Shown here in pieces: positions 60,294-64,000 of a stretch of DNA of 64,000 bases. Position numbers and translations under genes: made by a program. The DNA comes from Chloroflexota bacterium. GTDB taxonomy: Bacteria; Chloroflexota; Anaerolineae; Aggregatilineales; Phototrophicaceae. The notes below the pieces were generated by a model. It had not been told where the DNA came from. It ran no database searches and saw only the letters and a list, made by a program, of their open reading frames with translations. The DNA lies in NCBI GenBank assembly GCA_016223085.1, contig JACRPS010000004.1:124001-188000 (forward strand). The letters run 5' to 3'. Within the stretch, counting starts at the first letter, position 1. Each line of letters starts with the position of its first letter.

Positions 60294-62863
60294 TGCCGCT
60301 GCCGCTGCCCAACCTCGATGACCGCAGTTTTGAGCAACTGGTGGACGAAGCCCGCCGCCAGATCATCCGTTCCGGCGTGGACTGGACCGACCTGAGCGAA
60401 AGCGACCCCGGTATCGTCCTGCTCCAGTTGTTTGCGTACCTGACCGAAACGATGATTTACCGGCTGAACCTGCTGCCGGAAAAAGCCTATGTCGCTTTTC
60501 TGCGGCTGCTGGGAGTGAAGATTTATCCCCCGGCAGCGGCCAGTGTCGTGCTGCGCTTCAGCCGCGCCCGCGCCGGCACGCGCGCTATTGAAATCCCACG
60601 CGGGCGGCGGGTAACACTGAACCGCACCGATAGCAAGTCCGAGCCGCCGGTGTTTGTAACGGCGCACGATGCCGTGATTCCCGCAAATGAACCCTTTGTG
60701 GATGTGCTGGCACACCACTGCGACTGGATTGAGGCCGAACTGGTCGGCAAGGGAACGGGGTTGCCCGGCCTGTCAGTGACGGTGCGCCGCCCGCCTATCG
60801 TGGCCGAACTTGATCTGACAGTGGCAGTCGAGGCCGCACCGGGCGAACTGGACGAACGCGCCCCCGCCATCCAGTACGACGGCAGACCGTTCCGCATCTG
60901 GCGCGAGGTCGAAAACTTCACCAACATTGGCCCGGACCCATTTGTGTATCTGGTTGACCGCAACGATGGCATCATTACCTTCGCGCCGGCAGCCCGCGTG
61001 CAGAACCCCGACGCCACACTGGAAGAAACACCGCAGGCTTTGGCCGCCATCCCGCCCAACGGGCGCGAAATCCGCGTCTGGTACAAACGCGGCGGCGGCC
61101 CGGCGGGCAACCTCGCGCCGGACGTGCTGACCGTCCTCAAAGACCCGATTCCGGGTGTACAGGTGACGAACCCCAGTGCTGCTACTGGCGGGCGCGCGGC
61201 GGAATCGCTGGAAAACGCGCTGATACGCGGCCCGCAGGAACTCCACTCCTTGCAGCGCGCCGTTACCGCGCAGGATTTTGAACTGATCGCCCTCTACAGT
61301 TCCCGCGCCGTCGCCCGCGCCAAGGCCTTCACCCGCGCCGCGCTATGGACCTATGCCGCGCCGGGTACGGTGGAAGTGCTGCTGGTTCCCTATGTGCCGG
61401 AAGAAGAACGCGGCCAACTGACGGCGGAGGCACTCCACCAGCGGGAAACAGATGATGCGCGGCAGCAGATTCAGGCGGCGCTCGACGAACGGCGACCGCT
61501 GGGTACAACTTGCCTGGTCAACTGGGCACGGTATAAAACGGTGAAAGTGCGGGCGCGAATCGTCATCCGTCCCGAAGAAGACCGGGCCGCCGTGCGCCAG
61601 CGCGTGGTGGACCGGCTGTACCAGACTATCAACCCGCTGCCCACACGCTTCAGCCGCAACGGCTGGCCGTTCGGGCAGGCACTACGCGCATCGCACGTCT
61701 ACGACATCGCGCTGGCCGAACCCAGCGTGCGCTGGGTAGACCGCGTGCGCCTGCTCGTCAGCGAAGTACCGGACGCCAACGTAAGAACCATCACGGCGGA
61801 CTCCAACCAGCCGGACACCTGGTATATCGGCGCCGGCGATACCCTGTACCGGTCGTTGAACAACGGTGAAAGTTTTGAGCAGGTCAACCGCTTCCCGGAC
61901 GAGCAGGTTGAGGTCATCCGGTCGCATCCAGACCGCCCCGGTTTTATCGCAGTCGCCACCACGCTTGCCAGCGGTAACGATTCGCGCGTCTACGTCTCGG
62001 AAAACTGCGGTGAAACCTGGGAATTCACACCGTACACCCTCAACGGCTTTGTCGCCCGTGATCTGGCATGGATGCCGCGCCGGACGCAGCCGGTGCTGCT
62101 ACTGGCAGCGGACGTGGGACTGTTTGAACTGATTGTCGCCCCCGGCGGCGGCCTGAACCAACTTGTGGTAAACCCATCCGATCAGGATTTGGGTTTTTAC
62201 ACCATCGCGGTATCCACCTATGGCGCGGAGGGCGTGAACGTCGCCGTTGCCGCGCAGAATACCGGCGGCGTTTATCTGTCGAGCGATGGCGGAGTGACCA
62301 AATCATTCCGCAAAATTGGTCTAACCGGCGAGGACATCCGCGAACTGGCGGTGCAGGTCATCGGCACGCGCTCGTTCCTATGGGCTGGCGCTGCTGCGCC
62401 TGGCGGGGAAGACGTGGGCAAGGGCTGCTTCGTCTGGGAACTGCGCGGCGCGGAGGATGACCCCCTCGGCTTCCGCCCCATGAGCAAGGGCTGGAAAGGT
62501 GGTAGCTGCCGGTCGCTGGCGTTTCTGGGTACCTGGGTGCTGGCGGCGTCGCACCGCGGCGGCGTGCTGCGGCTGGACTTCAGCGTGAGCAACCCGGAAT
62601 GGCAGATGCCGGATATTAACTGCGGCCTGCCGCTGCGCGACCCTGGCCGCTTCCAGCCGGTGGACGCGGTTGCGGCTGACCCGGAGGGAGAACTGCTACT
62701 GGCGGGTGGCATCGTCGGTGTGTTTCGCAGTGCTGATCAGGGCGTTCACTACGAGCCGGTATCCAACCGGGAATTCCTGGAGCGTGTGACGCTGCCGCAG
62801 ACCTGGCTGTTTGTGTGTGATACGCCGGAGATTGAGGTGGTGCCGGAAGATGAAGCGAACTGA
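60293..62863 (+). CDS. eCIS baseplate J-like protein with Asp-box beta-propeller-like extension
   Basis: This 856-residue protein has two parts. Residues 1-490 match the baseplate J/gp6-type putative baseplate assembly proteins (DLSESDPGIVLLQLFAYLTE, VTAQDFELIALYSSRAVARA, INPLPTRFSRNGWPFGQALR). Residues 495-850 look different and carry four Asp-box motifs: S521 (SLNNGESF), S569 (SENCGETW), S663 (SSDGGVTK) and S813 (SADQGVHY). These motifs mark BNR/sortilin-like beta-propellers. The extension may be a ligand-binding or structural domain on the outside of the baseplate. The ATG at 60293 overlaps the upstream stop by one base. Confidence 0.92.
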   Translation: MPLPLPNLDDRSFEQLVDEARRQIIRSGVDWTDLSESDPGIVLLQLFAYLTETMIYRLNLLPEKAYVAFLRLLGVKIYPPAAASVVLRFSRARAGTRAIEIPRGRRVTLNRTDSKSEPPVFVTAHDAVIPANEPFVDVLAHHCDWIEAELVGKGTGLPGLSVTVRRPPIVAELDLTVAVEAAPGELDERAPAIQYDGRPFRIWREVENFTNIGPDPFVYLVDRNDGIITFAPAARVQNPDATLEETPQALAAIPPNGREIRVWYKRGGGPAGNLAPDVLTVLKDPIPGVQVTNPSAATGGRAAESLENALIRGPQELHSLQRAVTAQDFELIALYSSRAVARAKAFTRAALWTYAAPGTVEVLLVPYVPEEERGQLTAEALHQRETDDARQQIQAALDERRPLGTTCLVNWARYKTVKVRARIVIRPEEDRAAVRQRVVDRLYQTINPLPTRFSRNGWPFGQALRASHVYDIALAEPSVRWVDRVRLLVSEVPDANVRTITADSNQPDTWYIGAGDTLYRSLNNGESFEQVNRFPDEQVEVIRSHPDRPGFIAVATTLASGNDSRVYVSENCGETWEFTPYTLNGFVARDLAWMPRRTQPVLLLAADVGLFELIVAPGGGLNQLVVNPSDQDLGFYTIAVSTYGAEGVNVAVAAQNTGGVYLSSDGGVTKSFRKIGLTGEDIRELAVQVIGTRSFLWAGAAAPGGEDVGKGCFVWELRGAEDDPLGFRPMSKGWKGGSCRSLAFLGTWVLAASHRGGVLRLDFSVSNPEWQMPDINCGLPLRDPGRFQPVDAVAADPEGELLLAGGIVGVFRSADQGVHYEPVSNREFLERVTLPQTWLFVCDTPEIEVVPEDEAN

Positions 62864-63386
62864 CATCGAACGCCTGCTGCCCGCGATTTTCCAGCGTACG
62901 ATCAGGCCAGGCGGCCTGCTGGCTGCGCTGCTGGACTCGATGGAAACGCTCCACGCGCCATCGGAGGCGGTACTGGCGAATCTCGCGGCCTACTTTGACC
63001 CGTACCACACGCCGGATGTGTTTGTTCCGTATCTCGCCGGTTGGGTAGACCTGGAAAGCCTGCTCATTGGCGTGTCGGACGAAGCCGAGGCGGTGTCGTT
63101 CCCCACCGGCATGGGACAGCTTCGGGAACTGGTAGCGGCGGCGGCGTTTCTGTCGAAGTGGCGTGGCACGCACAAAGGGCTGCTGCGCTTTCTGGAAACC
63201 GCTACCGGCGAGAAAGGCTTTGAGATCAATGAGCAAGTGCCAGGGCCGGACGGACAGCCGAAGCCGTACCACCTGCATATTCGCGCACCGCAGGCCACCG
63301 AAGCGCATCGGGGATTGATTGAGAGCGTGATTGAGCTGGAAAAACCGGCTTACGTCACTTATGAACTGGAGTTTTATTCGGAATGA
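62850..63386 (+). CDS. eCIS tail protein I-like (gpI) baseplate protein
   Basis: This 178-residue protein matches the phage-tail-protein domain found after baseplate J in eCIS loci: IERLLPAIFQRTI, LDSMETLHAPSEAVLANL, YFDPYHTPDVFVPYLAGW and WRGTHKGLLRFLETATG. It links baseplate to fibre parts. The ATG at 62850 overlaps the upstream gene by 14 bases, with GGAAG upstream. A longer frame to 62811 adds only basic residues. Confidence 0.9.
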   Translation: MKRTDIERLLPAIFQRTIRPGGLLAALLDSMETLHAPSEAVLANLAAYFDPYHTPDVFVPYLAGWVDLESLLIGVSDEAEAVSFPTGMGQLRELVAAAAFLSKWRGTHKGLLRFLETATGEKGFEINEQVPGPDGQPKPYHLHIRAPQATEAHRGLIESVIELEKPAYVTYELEFYSE

Positions 63387-63436
63387 CCGGAAGGCTTTAT
63401 CCCTATTGAACGCACTTCTAGAGTCAGGAGAACAAG

Positions 63437-63769
63437 ATGAGAGCCAGCAGCAGTAACCCCCTTAACGATCTGGTGAACAGCCTGCTCGGTCGGATCCCAA
63501 ACTGGGTCGGGTTTGGGATAATCATTATCATCGGTATCATTGCCATCGTCGCCGGCGCGACCAATAACCCGGTCACTGTCGGACTGATCGCGTTTGGCGT
63601 GTGGGCCATCGGCAGCTCAATTCTGGCCTGGGTGACGGGAGCCAGCAGCCGGCCTGATGGTTTTAACGGCAGCTTTGGTGCCACCATCACCAACCTGCAA
63701 CCCTGGGTCTGGTGGATTGTCTTTGGCGGTCTGGTCGTGGTGGTGATTATTGCCATTGCGGCCCGTTAG
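63437..63769 (+). CDS. Small two-helix membrane protein, function unknown
   Basis: This 110-residue protein has two or three hydrophobic segments (about 22-40 IIIIIGIIAIVAGATN, 45-65 and 88-108 WWIVFGGLVVVVIIAIA). It starts 50 bases after the eCIS tail protein with AGGAG 7 bases upstream, so it is probably in the same unit. No family is recognised. A holin-like or membrane-docking role is possible but not supported by any motif. Confidence 0.7.
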   Translation: MRASSSNPLNDLVNSLLGRIPNWVGFGIIIIIGIIAIVAGATNNPVTVGLIAFGVWAIGSSILAWVTGASSRPDGFNGSFGATITNLQPWVWWIVFGGLVVVVIIAIAAR

Positions 63770-63872
63770 CGGTTGCTGTAAATGTAATTTATAATGTGTA
63801 GTAGGCGGGAGCGCGAATATCGGGGGATAAACGCGTCCCGCCTCTGCGCCTATTCACCGACAGGAGCGCGCT

Positions 63873-64000
63873 ATGCCCAGCCTGTTTGACATCACTGCCT
63901 CCCAGAGCCGGGTTAACCTGGACAGCCAGCGCCGCGGGGAAGTTTCCTTTACTGTCACCAATACCGGTGGGCGTCTCGTTCGGGGACGTGCGCGCATCGT
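63873..64000 (+). CDS. Start of a gene cut by the right edge
   Basis: An ATG at 63873 with AGGAG 6 bases upstream opens a frame that runs off the window. The 42 visible residues (MPSLFDITASQSRVNLDSQR, then VSFTVTNTGGRLVRG) look like the start of an Ig-like beta-sandwich domain. It lies downstream of the eCIS genes and may be part of the same cluster. Confidence 0.6.
   Translation, partial: MPSLFDITASQSRVNLDSQRRGEVSFTVTNTGGRLVRGRARI

Noticed and set aside
53885-63386. Contractile tail genes as a prophage
   Set aside because: No capsid, portal, terminase, lysis or integrase genes are seen, and LysM hub, Pvc16-like cap and putative baseplate proteins are typical of eCIS.
53885-63386. The same genes as a type VI secretion system
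   Set aside because: No TssB/TssC two-part sheath, TssJLM membrane complex or ClpV is present; the sheath is a single protein.
63770-63872. TATAAT at 63788-63793 as a promoter for the last gene
   Set aside because: No acceptable -35 box lies at 16-18 bases upstream, so I did not list it.

Overview
The window is about 60% GC and densely coded on both strands. It contains no rRNA, tRNA, CRISPR array or insertion sequence that I can recognise. Many genes overlap by 1-4 bases (ATGA or TGATG junctions), and GTG/TTG starts with good Shine-Dalgarno sites are common. Several traits together suggest an uncultured member of the Chloroflexota (Anaerolineae-like): family-1 sugar-binding proteins with paired permeases but no ATPase, many family 4/9 glycosyltransferases, a tungsten aldehyde oxidoreductase, and a chromosomal contractile injection system. 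That placement is inference, because no marker gene is present.

Layout. 1-3.5 kb: the end of a two-protease secreted protein (subtilase, DUF333, papain, Fn3-like) and a His-rich CDF metal exporter. 3.7-6.8 kb: a sugar ABC importer without ATPase. 6.8-13.8 kb (minus strand): a heptose cluster with HldE, GmhB, a GT4-GmhA fusion, a classical SDR, a GT4 and a GT9. A divergent GT9/GT2/response-regulator group follows (14.3-16.9 kb). 16.9-19.6 kb (minus): a MoaD-like protein, a class II aldolase and a tungsten aldehyde:ferredoxin oxidoreductase. 19.9-25.6 kb: a solute-binding-like protein, then a coupled minus-strand run of P450, aldo-keto reductase, RecB-like nuclease, pyroglutamyl peptidase and HAD phosphatase. 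A GH4 enzyme follows.

27.1-43.0 kb is a Wzx/Wzy-type exopolysaccharide cluster. It has an initiating sugar-phosphate transferase, three genes resembling the UDP-diacetamido-uronate pathway (dehydrogenase, aminotransferase, acetyltransferase), a Wzz/BY-kinase with an unusual insertion, glycosyltransferases, polymerase, flippase, a membrane EEP protein and a secreted GH26 hydrolase with an SH3b domain. 43.0-52.0 kb is a glycan-use locus. GH172 and GH2 genes diverge from an ABC importer plus an unusual TIM-barrel hydrolase. The two consensus-like promoters face away from each other and share an 8-bp inverted repeat over both -35 boxes.

52.1 kb to the end holds an M4 protease with its emfourin-type inhibitor on the minus strand. 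Divergent from them is an extracellular contractile injection system (eCIS): Pvc16-like cap, sheath, tube, unknown Pro-rich protein, LysM hub protein, VgrG-like spike, PAAR-like tip, gp25-like wedge, baseplate J and tail protein I, then a small membrane protein and the start of another gene. The baseplate J protein carries a roughly 350-residue extension with four Asp-box motifs, which suggests a beta-propeller built into the baseplate. This is the most unusual feature of the window. The AAA+ ATPase, tape measure and fibre genes expected of an eCIS are not seen and may lie beyond the right edge.
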